Assembly (NCBI GenBank): GCA_030490835.1
Contig: CM059975.1
Coordinates: 57,527,174-57,591,173 of the forward strand
DNA length: 64,000 nucleotides
Direction: 5' to 3'
From: Annona cherimola
Lineage: Eukaryota > Streptophyta > Magnoliopsida > Magnoliales > Annonaceae
The notes beneath the pieces are model-generated. The model was not told the DNA's origin and did not search any database. It saw nothing but the letters and a program-made list of their open reading frames with translations. The position numbers were made by a program, and so were the translations under genes. Shown here in pieces: positions 23,112 through 35,842 of the stretch. Position 1 is the first letter of the stretch. Every line of letters begins with the position of its first letter.

Positions 23112-23868
23112 ATCCTCCCCCCTTATAACAGGTTTCGTCCCGAAACCGTCTATTCTTTAAATAGATGGGGTACTTTCGTTCCACTTCTTCCTTTGGCTCC
23201 CATGTGGCTTCATTTTCAGAATATCGGTTCCATTGCACCTTTACGTACTCGATTTCCCGATTCCGAAGCTTTTGTTCCTTATGATCCAAGATCCTCACTG
23301 GTCTTTCTTCATAATTTAGATAATCTTGAATCGGCAGACTTTCAGCCATTAATACATGTGTTGGGTCTGGAACATATTTCCTAAGCATCGATATATGGAA
23401 CACATTGTGAACTAGGGCTAGTGTTGGGGGTAAGGCTACCCGATATGCCAATTTCTCAACCTTTTCCAAAACCTCAAATGGTCCAATATACCTGGGATTC
23501 AGTTTTCCTCTTTTCCCAAACCTTGTAACTCCCTTGAATGGCGTGACCTTTATAAACACGTGTTCGCCAACTCTGATGTTCAAATCCCTTCTTTTGCAGT
23601 CTATGTAACTCTTTTGCAGACTCTAGGCTGTGAGTATACACTGGCGAATAGTTTTCACCTTGTCTGCCATTCGTTGAGATAAGTCTGGGGCTAATCTTTT
23701 CTCTCTAACTTCATCCCAGTTCAACGGCGTTCGACATTTTCGACCATACAACGCCTCAAATGGAGCCATTTGGATGCTAGCTTGGTAACTATTGTTATAT
23801 GCGAATTCCGCAATTGAGATATACTCATCCCATGATCCTCCAAACTCTAAGGTACAGATACGGAGCAT
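23107..23868 (-). pseudogene. Ty3/gypsy integrase C-terminus with chromodomain, remnant
   Basis: Starts within integrase (FGGSWDEYISIAEFAYNNSY, then APFEALYGRKCRTPL), passes a single in-frame TAG at 23620-23622, and continues with RRDLNIRVGEHVF, the GPY/F-like YIGPFEVLEKV, and a C-terminal chromodomain-like segment (VKVQWNRYSENEATWEPKEE). This order is that of chromovirus (Tekay/Del-like) gypsy elements; the chromodomain helps target integration to chromatin. The two halves share one frame. Everything upstream (gag, protease, RT, RNase H, integrase core) is missing; similarity fades near 23900, where a different repeat begins. Confidence 0.9.
23112..23124 (-). other. Gypsy polypurine tract
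   Basis: AAGGGGGGAGGAT on the minus strand, immediately upstream of the LTR start TGTGAAACCC. It fits a plus-strand priming site. Confidence 0.7.
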
Positions 23869-23925
23869 ATCTTCAATGACGGCTCATGTTGTGACTCTCA
23901 GGTTGGGGCGCCATAGGATATGTCT

Positions 23926-26900
23926 GGTGTTTACTTAATCTGGATATTATGTGTTAAAGAGAACTATCCTTATATTATCCTTGTACCTTCTCTCGAAACC
24001 TACAAGGTATGCCCTAATCTTCTTAATCACCTATTCTCATGAAATTAAGTTAATTAGAATCCATTAACTTCTGTGGAAGTTCATGAAATTCCTCAAGGTC
24101 ATAATGTCTATTCTCATGGTCTTAAATTTTCAGGTTTAATATCTTAATTTTCGTATATTACACTTCCACCTCTCGGTTCCATCACCTAATATATAAGAAT
24201 CATTGTCAAAGTGTAGGCCTTTACACCAAGCAAGCATTAAATTACAAGATATTAAATTAACACACAATATCAGTCATAAATAAATCAAACCACAATATCC
24301 GCTACATTATATGTATGCTACATCCTAAACTCTAAATTAAGAGTTTAGCCAAGCATGTTATTGTGGCATCCCAAACCGGGCGTCACAACCTTACTTCAAG
24401 ATCAATCAATTGGTAAACGTGATCAGGATTGTTACCCTGTCACACGGCGGAATTCTTGACTCTTTAGAAGTCGAGGCCCTTATATTTAGTTTAATTTCTC
24501 AGTGTTGGGCATCATAATATACCTTTGTTCATTTCACATCATGTGATTCATATATATACACTCGTGACATCTCAACATTCATCATGAAAGCTCTATATTT
24601 GCATTCATCATTTCAAACTTATAATACCATAGGTACTACATTACACAACGACATATGTTCACCAAATCATCATTCCACCATTCATTAAACATTCATTCAT
24701 TCATTTATGTAACCATGTGTAACATCACAAAATCCATCATTTGTGGAGTCTTTCCCGTGCTCCATTGCCTCACCAATCCTTTCACCTATCTGTGGATTTG
24801 GAAAAAAAAACATGAGTCGAAACTCAATAAGCAAGCTATAGTTTTCAGGCAATTCATTTTGAACACAACTTTTGCATAAAAGCATTTCCTTCCATTTTAA
24901 TAGAAGACACTTATCAAGTGATCAACTATCAATAGGACGGAAACCTTTTTCAATGCAACATCATGAGTGATGTAATGCAGTGCATCATTTCAAAACATGA
25001 TATCATTGGACGGAAGCTAGCTAGGCAACCATCCTGCTCATTCCTCTCTCCCACTCAGGGAGGCGCCGCCGGCCCTCGGCCCTCTCTTAGCGACTTGGCC
25101 ACACCTAAGGGGGACCTCGGTCCTCTTACTTTCTCTAGGTGGACCTCATGCTTTCTGCACATGAACTTTTCATAAACATGATACTTGCCATGACATGCCA
25201 GCATGATTTTCCATTCACAATTTCATGTATCATCAGTTGTCAATAATAGTTGAGAAAGCATATAGGAATCAGTTAGAGAAATATCATTTCATTGCAAAAC
25301 GAGATAAAGGAATGGTCATCCTTAAACACATTAATAAGAATTTAAATTATAAGAATGACATTAAACATAGTTTTCCATCTTTACTTAATCTTTTCTTTGC
25401 CTTTACCTATACATAAGAATGACATTGCATTCATAACATTTTCATTTGCTTGTACACATAGTTTTCCAAACCATAATTCATTATATACATAGATCAACTT
25501 ACATAGTAATCATTCATCCACATGGATTGCACTTGCCATTTATCATTCATAACATAATCATCTTTGGACACTCCTTGCGTGTTTGCCTCCTTGTTGACAT
25601 AAAATTCCAAATTTTGGGTCTTTCTTCCCCATTCATTTTGGCCATCCAAACTACACATATTTCAGGGTATTTTACTCTCTAAATCATCCATAAACTTATT
25701 AGCATAATTCATGTTTCATATATATCATAAAAATATAAAAATCGGGTCACATACATAACCCTAAGTTCCACCTTTCTAAAATCCACCTCTAATAGGTTAA
25801 ACCCTCATAATCACTTATGATACTTGTTAATATCCCATTATAAGTTAAATTTCATCACAAAAATCTGAAATTTAACATTTATTTTGATTTATTTCTATAT
25901 CTGTCCATAATGCTGAAATCAGACACACTGATCTCTCTAATTTTTGAATCATAATCAAATCAGGGGATTTAAATCTGAAATTTCTTTCATACCCTATACC
26001 TGCATGAATTAACCAAAATAAATATTTCCAGCAAACATATGAAGTATTTATATTTATTTCGGTATTTTTACCCTGCTGGACAGCAGCAGCTATTTTTAGA
26101 AAATTCAAGCCACGTAAATTATTAGGTATATTTATACCTTTCAAAAAATAATTTTTATTTTTTATGATTGTTAATAATGATTTATTAAATATCATATAAA
26201 ATATTTAGGTGCAAATTCCTTGTATAAAAATTATTAAAAATCATTTGGTGCAGCTGATCCTGACACCCGTGCAACCCTGTTCAGGTTGATTTTCTCGGAT
26301 TTTTAATTTACAACCTGGATACCCTTTTGAGTTGAAAATTTTTTCATTACTTAATAATCCTATCATGAGTTCGCAAACAACTTTTTAGACAAAAATTCAT
26401 CCATTTACTATTTATTTCATATTTTATATTTCTATCTCATTTCTTCTAGGTTTTGCTCCCATATTTGCATTTAATTCCAATAGATATGCAAAAATCCTTA
26501 ATCAATACTCAGTTCAAGAGTGTCATTAATCTTTCTTTAGGGATTCATTATGAATCATATTTATGACCTACAAATAGGGGTAGAGAATTTGGATTTTAAT
26601 GAATCAAATTCCAAGATATACTTACTTGGATTGAATCAAATTCTCCTAGCTTGAATTCCTCTCTTTGTTACTCTTCCTCCTCCTCCTTTTCTTCCTCCTT
26701 TTTCTTCCTCTTTCCCTTGCTGGGATTTGGGGTTCTTGGGTTTTTCTTGACTTGAGATTCTTTTCTCCTTGATTTCTTCTCCAAAAAGTGGGCGTTCCTT
26801 AGCTTGCTTTGCTCCCTTGTGATTTTTTTTTCCTTTTGATTTTTACTCCAAAAAAAATGTCCTTAAGCTCCTGCCCCTTTGACGGTTTTTGCTGGATTTT

Positions 26901-28582
26901 GGGCCCACTTTCCATGTCATTTGATGGTTATTTATGGTCAAATTTACATGGCTCAACTAGCTCCATGTAAATTGCATATTTATCCTTTATAAAATCTCAA
27001 AAATCACTTCATTAAATGGGATAGGATTGAGCTCCTCCCCTTGGCCGTCCACATGGCTGAGCATTTGTCTTCTTGTGGTAAAAATCTCCCCCTTTTACAG
27101 CTCCTTGATTACCCCATGTGCTTAGGTGGTGATGTGTAATATTTAGAATTTTTTTGAAAATTCACAAATCCAATTTTATCCCTTCTCAAAACGTCCAAGC
27201 TTGCCACCCCATATGCTCCTTAATGCATCCTTTAATGCACTGCAATTATCTTAAATTTTATCATTTTTAATAATTAAGAAAATCAAGCCAAAAATTTCTA
27301 AGGTTGACATCTCACATGCATTGATTTTTACTCATGATTAGCATCTCAAATTTCATGATTATTTGCACAAGTGTCCAAATTATTTTTTCCTCTTGTGAAA
27401 ATGCATGTTTCCATGGTAATTATCCTAATCCATTCCACTCATAATATTAAGCAAGTCGTTTTAACTGTTCATTTCAAATTTCACTTCAAAACGACGTTTC
27501 CATCTCAAGTTATAGTCATTTGAAGTTCACCCTTGAATTAAGATGAAATTAAATAATTATCTCCATAATCCCATCAAATTTGCTCAATCCAATCCATCCG
27601 TAAGATTGAGCATGAAATTCTATACCTATCTCTCAATTTTCACCTCAATCCGCCTTACCGGCGTCAAGTTATGAATTTCCTAATATATCCCAACTTAATT
27701 CCACAATTACCCTTCTCTTTTCTATAAATTAAATCATGATAATTAAGATAATTTTTCATGGCACATTATCCATTCATGATCCCTAACAAACCACTTGACC
27801 ATATCAATTTGTTCCAACCTCTATTTTTAATCAAATTCTTAATTGTAAAATATTACCATGAAAATCATTCATAAATGAATCAAATCTCACATAAATCATA
27901 AATTCAATCTAAATATATGAATACAAGTTCTACTTGGGTCCGGGTGTTACATTTATAATAAAAATCAAACACAAAATAATATTATATTCAAAGTTCATCA
28001 CCAAATAAGACAACTAAAATCAAAATAGAAGAAGAAAAGGAAAGCTTATTGATTGGAAGCCCCAAAGGTGTCTCTACCGCCTCAAGCAACTCATCGCCTC
28101 TCCTCTTGCCTCGTGCTCTATGCCTTATCTCGCTCTCCGGACATCAACCCAAGCTCCCAAGACGTTCTCTGATCCTCTGGGATGTTCCTAGGATGTGTTT
28201 CTATAGAGTTCTAGGAGGCAACTTGCGCACATAGTTCAAAACGGACTGAGAATTGTGCATGAACAGTAATGTGAATAGTGTACATGAATAGTTCAACCGT
28301 GAACAGTAACTGCGAATGAATAGTGTCTTGTTTGAAACGCAGTTTTGCTTCAAATTTGAGTCTTGAATTTGCAATTTAATCCCACTTTCATCAACAATTA
28401 TCAATTTGTCTATGTTGTATACCAAAATTGCACGTAATCATCCTGCTTTACACAAATTAGTCAATCGTGAGTGTTTTATGCTTTGTAAAGCTAAATCAAT
28501 CAAAATATGATTTAAAGCATCTTATACACTCAAATTCTTCTCTATTAATAATCAAAATTTATAATATAAATGTGATTCAACA
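23926..28582 (-). mobile_element. Left LTR copy of a coding-free LTR element, split by a solo LTR
   Basis: 23926-24361 together with 27952-28582 align collinearly with 31186-32265 (for example ACTTAATCTGGATATTATG and CAAGACGTTCTCTGATCCTC in both). On the minus strand the element edge is TGTTGAATCACATTT at 28582, preceded by the purine-rich AAGTGTGGAGGTATT. It lacks about 250 bp at its left end compared with the other copy and joins the gypsy pol remnant there. Non-coding. Confidence 0.75.
24362..27951 (-). mobile_element. Solo Ty3/gypsy LTR (about 3.6 kb)
   Basis: On the minus strand it runs from TGTAACACCCGGACCC (27951) to GGGATGCCACA (24362). No internal region is attached. Flanks are GTTAT and TTTAT, a target duplication with one difference. 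The homologous stretch at 31610-31630 lacks this insert, showing the empty site. It contains the GC-rich box GGCGCCGCCGGCC near 25050. Small ORFs (24655-25682 and elsewhere) look random. Confidence 0.8.
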
Positions 28583-30937
28583 AATACCTCCACACTTGAA
28601 CTTTTTCTTGTCCTCAAGCAAATACGAAATAATTAAATCATAGAATTTCAAGAATTGGCCTTTCAAGAACTTTGAGAAAAAACCAAATGTAAATCATTAT
28701 CAAAACTAGTGTGGATGTTGAATAAAAGACTTTGAAATAGAGCACTTGTCAAAATCTCAATCAAAAAATCTCTTTCATTAGATTAACGTTGTACACCCTA
28801 TTACCATTTCTGCTTTCAATCACTAAGAGTTCAAAAACTCCCACGATATAAACTCCTAGTTATCAAATATACTCCCCTTTTATCTGGTTATTTAATATAA
28901 ACATTCAACAATTCAAGTGCAGAAAAATATCAGTCAAATTACCTCATATACATCTCATCAAAGCCTTGCATCCAAATTTCCTTTTCCAACTCAATCAACT
29001 AATTCATGGATCATAAGGACTTGGTGGGACAACAATTAGGTTTAGCACAAGAAATAAAAATTGAAAAATTGAACCATCTCCACTTTGATTTGAGCCTCAT
29101 TTTGCAACAGGAAATAATGTCACCCCCACACTTAGTGCTTTCATTCTTTTTTTAAAGCTTGTTCTTACCCTTGGTTTAACATTTTTTATTTGAAATTTTT
29201 TAAAACCAACTCCAGCAATAATTTTCCTCACCATATTTCAGGGTATCTAAGAAACTCTCTTTTTTTCTTTTCTTTTTTAACAAATAACTCTCCTCACCAT
29301 ATTTCAAGTATCTAGAAAGTCATTTTCATTATTAGCACAAGCTAGGAGGTCAAACCTTATTCCCATTTTACTTTTTAGCTCAAAATTCAATTTCAATATT
29401 GGTTCAATTAAGTGGGAATTCAGGTTTAGAGAAGAAAATTTAAATTCATGCTCGATGGGGGCAAACAACAGCTATGCTCTCAAAGATAAGCTTATCAGAA
29501 AAACGAATGCTTTAATCATGTCCATGAGCAGGTCAAATTGAGTTTTGGCTTTGAAAATTCTTTAACTAGAATAAGACCTTTATGTATGTGGGAAAAAGTA
29601 CCTTTCAAAATAGCCAATTGTGTGCATCAGAAACAACCTTTGACAAATTAGAGAGAATTATCCTATTTTTTGTAAGAAAGAAAAATCGGTTCCTTGGTAT
29701 ATTAGTTTCATCAAATACTTCCAGACAAAAAATCCAAGTATTTTCAACAAGTACATGTTCAAAAATAAATTTAACGTCCCACTAGAATTCACTTACTTGT
29801 CTAACTCCAAGATTTTGAAATTCCAAGTATGGTTTGCTTACAAGACTTACACGAGTTCAAAGTCGGGTCTTAATCAATTCAGGGTTCAAAATTTTGCAAG
29901 ATTTGCCAAAAAAAATTTAAAATTGTTTTTCAAAATGTGATAAAAATTGTAATCATTGGGGTAGTGAAAGAAATAGTTAGAGAAAATAATGCAACGCATT
30001 CACCCTCACGCTTGAAACTAGCATTGTCCTCAATGCAATTCATGCCATAAAAAAGATATATCAAAATTAGCTAGGAATTTTAAGGAATGTGACATGTTGA
30101 CTTCCCTGTTTTGCTTCATGATATGCCTGGTTTGGAATCCACACTTGTTCATCTACATGCATCTATTTATCCACATGCATCTTATCCTCTACTTGATCCA
30201 TATCACTCAAGATGGTTTCACAATAATCCTCAGAAAAATTTATAGAGTCCATGCATGGTTAACTAGGAGGTTTGTCAGGTTTTTCATTTAGACGAATAGC
30301 TTGTTTTGTAACTTATTTTTCTAGACTCAGAAGCTGCTCCTGCATTTGATCAAGTTTTTGATGAAGAAGTTTTAAAATTTTGTCTTTAATAGATTTTTCA
30401 GGCCATGGTGCAACTGCAAGTGGAATGGAGGGAAAAAAATTGTTAACAAGTTTCATAGTAAAATTCATGGGTTTGAGGTGGAAAGCAATTTTATTTAGAT
30501 TGAAAGGAAAGATTATTGCACTAAGGAAAGTTCAAATGCATAGGCCCATTATCATAGTAAGTATTTGAGCAAGGGTTTTCAACAAAGTGTGGGTTGTCAT
30601 GGTTATGAGAATTTTGCTATCTATATCCCCAGTCTTGTTTATATGATGCATTTATCATGAAAGTCCTCTCTCCATATGAATTATACCGGTTTGCTACTTC
30701 ATAATTCTCATAAAATTCAATAGCAATCATTCTATCATTATGAAAATATCTATCACTCATTCTATCATCATACCATTGATTATAGTATCTCATCAAACAA
30801 CTTCTTAAAAAAATAAAAGAAAAAATCCTACAAAAAAATATACAAATAAAGAATAGAAAAATAGAAGAAAAAAGAAAAGAAAAGTATTTAAATAAAATTC
30901 CTAAATAACGCCGAATTTCCCCGCCACAGCGCCAAAA
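28583..30937 (-). mobile_element. Internal region of the coding-free LTR element
   Basis: 2.35 kb between two LTR copies. It has no ORF longer than about 70 codons and no recognisable gag or pol. On the minus strand it starts after a primer site of TGGCGC type and ends in TTGAGGACAAG...AAGTGTGGAGGTATT, features I associate with Tat/Athila-group gypsy elements. It is best described as a large retrotransposon derivative (LARD-like) or an internally deleted copy. Confidence 0.6.
30919..30934 (-). other. Primer binding site of TGGCGC type
   Basis: Minus-strand TGGCGCTGTGGCGGGG. This resembles the TGGCGCCGTTGCCGGGG start seen after the 5' LTR of many Tat/Athila gypsy elements, with a few changes. 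Confidence 0.65.
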
Positions 30938-32265
30938 TACTAGTTCATAATCTCACCGCAAGTGCACAGGTCGTAGATTGTACTACATTAATATAGATCT
31001 ACAGGGAATTCGGGAATTCAGATGTTGGAACTAAACACTTTCTAACCAAATAAGATAAGGAGAACAAAGAATAGAAAAAAGAAAAGTTGATCTGTGAAAT
31101 GTAGAACAGGGATTAAAAATCACAAGATTGAGAGCACCTAGGATCTAGGATTTCACATACATCTTCTGCAACGGATACGTGGAGTGTTTACTTAATCTGG
31201 ATATTATGTGTTAAAGGAGAACTATCCCTATATTATCCTTGTACCTTCTCTCGAAATCTACAAGGCGTACCCTAATCTTTTTAACCACCTATTTTTATGG
31301 GATTAAATTAATTAGAATTCATTAAGTTCTGTGGAATCATGAAATTCCTCAAGGTCATCATGCTTATTCTCATGGTCTTAGATTTTCAGGTTTAATATCT
31401 TGATTTTCATATATTACACTTCCACATCTCTGTTCCATCACCTAATATATGAGAATCATTGTCAAAGTGTAAGTCTTTACACCAAGCAAGCATTAAATCA
31501 CAAGATATAAATTAACACACAATATCAGTCAAAAATAAATCAAACCACAATATCCGCTACATTATACGTATGCTACATCCTAAATCCTAGATTAACAGTT
31601 AGTTTAACATGTCTATAATAAAATCAAACACACAATAATATTGTATTCAAAGTCCATAACAAACAAGACAACTAAATCAAAATAGAAGAAGAAAAGAAAA
31701 GCTTATTGATTGGAAGCCTCGATGGTGTCTCGACCGCCTCAAGCAACTCGCCGCTTCTCCTCTTGCCTCGTGCTTTACGCCTTTTCTTGCTCTCTGAACC
31801 TCAACCCAAGTTCCCAAGACGTTCTCTGATCCTCTAGGATATTCCTAGGAGGTGTTTTTATAGGATTCCAGGAGGCAACTTGCTCACATAGTCCAAAATG
31901 ACTGAGAATTGCGCATGAACAGTAATGTGAATAGTGTGCATGAATAGTGCACGTGAACAATGAGCATGAATAGTGCAACGCATGACCAGTAACTATGTAT
32001 GAATAGTGTCTTTTTTGAAACGTAATTTTGCTTCAGATTTGAGTCTTAAATTTGCAATTTACTCCCGCTTTCATCGACATTTATCAATTTATCCATGTTG
32101 TATAACAAAATTGCACGTAATCCTCCTGCTATATATAAATCAATCAATCGTAAGTGTTTTATGCTTTGTAAAGCTAAATCAATCAAAATATGATTTAAAG
32201 TATCTTAAACACTCAAATTCTTCTCAATTAATAATCAAAATTCATAATATAAATGTGACTCAATA
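30938..32265 (-). repeat. Right (5') LTR of the coding-free element
   Basis: About 1.33 kb and homologous to the split copy at 23926-28582. It includes CACCGCAAGTGCACAGGTCG, a motif common near such LTR ends. 31915-32000 holds several TGAACAGTA/TGAATAGTG motifs. The right end is CAATA where the other copy has CAACA. The left end is approximate. Confidence 0.65.
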
Positions 32266-32889
32266 GTTATATGAGTGTTTACCATATTTAATTCAAAGGA
32301 TCTTTTATTCCCTACTCTACTCCCAGTTTCAAAATGATCAAAGCTAGATGGTGTTTGTTCAAGGACTGTGAATTCTTCTCCATACCCTAGATATTGAACA
32401 ATACATGACTACTATGGAAGATTTGTGATTGAAACTATCAACTTGTATTAGTTGGGAACCATTATCCACTTGTGATTGATGAATTGTATTCACTGTCCTT
32501 GCTACTACTCTCCCAGTTCAGTGATGGCAATGAATTGACCCTATTTTCCCTGTTTGGTTATGGCTATGAACATCGTTCGAATACCTTCCAATATGGACAG
32601 GTGTAATTTTTGCACCTCATAGTTGCAACCCTAAATCACTCCTCGTTGTCCAAAAAATACGTCACCATTCACCTTAGCTGCATCATGGGCTACCTCTGAT
32701 ATCTGTATTGATGGGATAGATGAGGAAGTTGTGGCTATTAAGTCTTCTTTAGCCTAATCACGCTCATTGGCATTCACGCAAATAGGTAGCATATAGGACC
32801 CCACTAACTGCATTGTTGCCTATTTTGGACAGCTCACAAGCTCCTCTGCTTTGGGAACAATATCAATGGCCATCACCAAGCCTGTCTTA
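32266..32889. other. Gene-free stretch
   Basis: No ORF, RNA gene or clear repeat boundary that I can support. It may be further decayed LINE sequence downstream of the ORF1 remnant on the minus strand. Confidence 0.4.
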
Positions 32890-33433
32890 GGCAGTGGCAA
32901 TGATGAAACATTTTCCTCCACCGTCCCTTGTCACTGACAATCTTATTCCTCCACTGCCACATGCTTTTCAACATACCCCCAAGTACTACCAAGCGATCAC
33001 CTTGTTCTTTCCATTAGAGTCAACCCGCAGCCCACTCGATTTGAAGCCAACACAAAGATGTTTTCATTATGGCAACTCCCCCTCTGATGGCATGATCTCC
33101 CCCTTCAAATATTCCTCGCATTCTTTATATGAGTGGCCCCCTTTACCATAAGAGTAGCAAAGGAGAGACAATTCTCAAATTGGAAAGGAAGCCATCATTT
33201 TTCCTGCTGGCCAATGTGCACAAAAAGGCCATGCCAGAGTGGTTACCTTATATTGATTTCCACCCTAATTTTAAGGCTCAGTTCCATTGCAACCTCCTCT
33301 CAGTATTTTCCAAAAGAGTCACCAATCATTCCCCCCAATACTTGTTTATTTATGAGATACAAGGTGTTAAGGACATGGACCCATATGGGGGTCCGAAATA
33401 GAGTTATCTTGCCAAGATTAATGGGTCCTATAA
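32890..33433 (-). pseudogene. LINE ORF1-like remnant, 3' part (DUF4283 / zinc knuckle)
   Basis: Minus-strand translation with frameshifts gives INLGKITLFRTPIWVHVLN, then MIGDSFGKY, AMELSLKIRVEINI, LWHGLFVHIG and a CCHC-like CYSYGKGGHSYKECEEYL with the second Cys changed to Tyr, followed by MPSEGELP. This is the order found in plant LINE ORF1 proteins of the DUF4283/zf-CCHC_4 type, which bind the element RNA. The 5' part continues at 45487-45732, on the other side of the solo LTR. Stops and frameshifts make it non-coding. Plus-strand ORFs at 33129-33519 are antisense shadows. Confidence 0.75.
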
Positions 33434-34060
33434 TGTGGCGCCCCGAACCGAGGCGTCACATTTGTCCTTACTCCGGGATCTTGTCGATTGGTAAGTGTGA
33501 ATCAGGATTGTTGCCCTGATCACGCGGCGGGTACTTAATTGGATCTCGTCCAAATTTTTTTCATTTCTTTTTCTTTCATCATATAAACATATACTCATCA
33601 TCATTCATAATGGACTTATCATAAATCATGAACTTCTCATATTATTCATCACTTCATAATTTCATACAACCTATGTCTTTTTCATCATATCCCATTAGGG
33701 AATCTATTCATACAAAAATCTACTAACCTTTGTAGATTCCTCTTTTCCTTTAGCAACACATGTCCTTCATTTCTTGGCTTTCCCTACACCTGTCTGAGGT
33801 TGGGAAAACAAAACATGAGTCAAAACTCAATAAGCAAGCATTTTTCATTTTAAATGCATTCCTCTCCATTCGATAGAAGACACTTACCAAGTGATCAACT
33901 ACCAACGGAATAGAAACCTTTTCGTAAACCATATTTCGAAACCTTTCATAAACCATTCATGTAAATCATTCGTAAATGCATTTCTCTCCATTCGATAGGA
34001 GACACTTAGCAAGTGATCAACTATCAATGGAATAGAAACCTTTTCATAAACATTGGATGT

Positions 34061-34575
34061 GCAAATGCTTCCTTTCCACTCCTGACATAAACTTTCGTGT
34101 GCGGGTACGCTAGCTCAGGGAACATCTCACATAACATGGTCCAATACGCCGGCTGTCTCCGACTTGGCCTCATCAAGAGGAACCTCTCTTCCTCTTGATG
34201 CCTACATGGTTCCTACATGCATGACTTTTGATTTTCCCAACGTTATATACCTCTTACACCAGGTAACTTGTCATTCTCATGTAGAGAATTATTTGCACCA
34301 TCCCTTAAAAATATCTTTTCAAATCCATGTGTGCAAATACTTTCTTTCCATTCCTGACATAAACCTTCGTGTGTGGGTACGCTAGCCCAGGGAACATCTC
34401 ACATAGCATGGTCCAATACGCCGGCTGTCTCCGACTTGGCCTCATCAAGAGGAACCTCTCTTCTTCTTGATGCCTACATGGTTCCTACATGCATGACTTT
34501 TGATTATCCCGGCATTATATACCTCTTACACCAGGTGGCTTGTCATTCTCATGTAGAGAATTATTTGCACAATTC
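34061..34575. repeat. 272-bp tandem duplication within the solo gypsy LTR
   Basis: Copies start at 34061 and 34333 (GCAAATGCTTCCTTTCCA and GCAAATACTTTCTTTCCA) and include CTCAGGGAACATCTCAC, ACGCCGGCTGTCTCCGAC and CTCATCAAGAGGAACC. They differ by a few percent. A shorter duplication of about 120 bp precedes them (near 33850 and 33970, CTCTCCATTCGATAG). The matching 73- and 141-codon ORFs are repeat translations. Confidence 0.85.
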
Positions 34576-35842
34576 ATTTAAAAACATCATTTCAAATCCA
34601 TGCTTTTCTTTTCAATCCATGTATGAAAATGCAATGCATTCATTTACACATAACATTCTTTTGCCTCCACCTCTGGGGAGGACGCCGTCGGCACACAGCC
34701 CATACGACTCGGCAATAGTGAAGGGGGACCCTCTGATCCGCTTTCTACCTCCACCAAAGCCTCTTCCTTATACATCGTACATGTGCACATGTTCATAAAC
34801 ATCACATGATATCAATATGCCGGCATGACTTTTCATAAAAAGTCATAAACATTCATCATTTCAAAACATTATAGGAATGGCCACCCTTAAACACATTTCA
34901 TAAATACTTGGGAATAAAATCACATTTTCAAAAGGGTTTGCTTGCTTACAAATCATCATTTTCAAAAGGATTGCTTGCTTACAATAAAGCAATAAAACTA
35001 TATTTTAAAAAAGTTTGCTTGCTTACAATGAAGCAATAAAATCATATTTTAAAAAAAAGTTTGCTTGCTTACCTTTGTTTTGCTTCAACCTGACTCCTTT
35101 ATCCTTTCCTTTCATTTTCCTATACAAGGAAATTTGATATTTTATCCATCTATTCCATGTCTTAGATTGCATCCCATGCATGCTTTACGATCACATATTA
35201 CCTCATTTTTATAGAGGTTTTCCTTTTATAAATACTTGGTCATTACTCATTTATATGAATTTTTATCTATAAATCCTTTAAAAATTCCATCCATATATCC
35301 TCATAAATATACAAAAATAAATCTCAATTTTTCCCAAAATACGATGTCACTGTTCATAATTACTGTTCATGTCACTGTAGCAGATTACTGTTCATAATCA
35401 CTGTTCACGTACTGTTCACAGCAACGTGGGTACTGTTCATGGGTTCCAAAAATTGACATTTTTTCCAAAAATAAAAAATACCATGACATAGCTTATGCTT
35501 AGTATATCATGGGAAATTCATGAATTATGAATTTATCATCATTAACTTGGCTAAATAAATTATTTTCTCCATATTCTAAAAATCAACATAAATTCACTTA
35601 AGCATAATCCTTAATTCCAAAAATCATGAAATTAATATATCATCATTCCAACATCATATTTATCATATTCATATATCTCAAATCATCATTTATCAATTTT
35701 GGAGCATTATTTTCGGCATGATTCCGATTAAGCATTATAACTTTACTTATTTTCTCATTCTTAAGCATTATGTAAGCATGGTTTTACCCTACTTAACATC
35801 CAAAAGAAATTTGGGAAGAAATCACTTACCCGAAGTGAAGAT

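Noticed and set aside
33129..33519. Plus-strand ORFs of 90 and 128 codons
   Set aside because: The minus strand carries the LINE ORF1 remnant with a zinc-knuckle pattern; these are its antisense.
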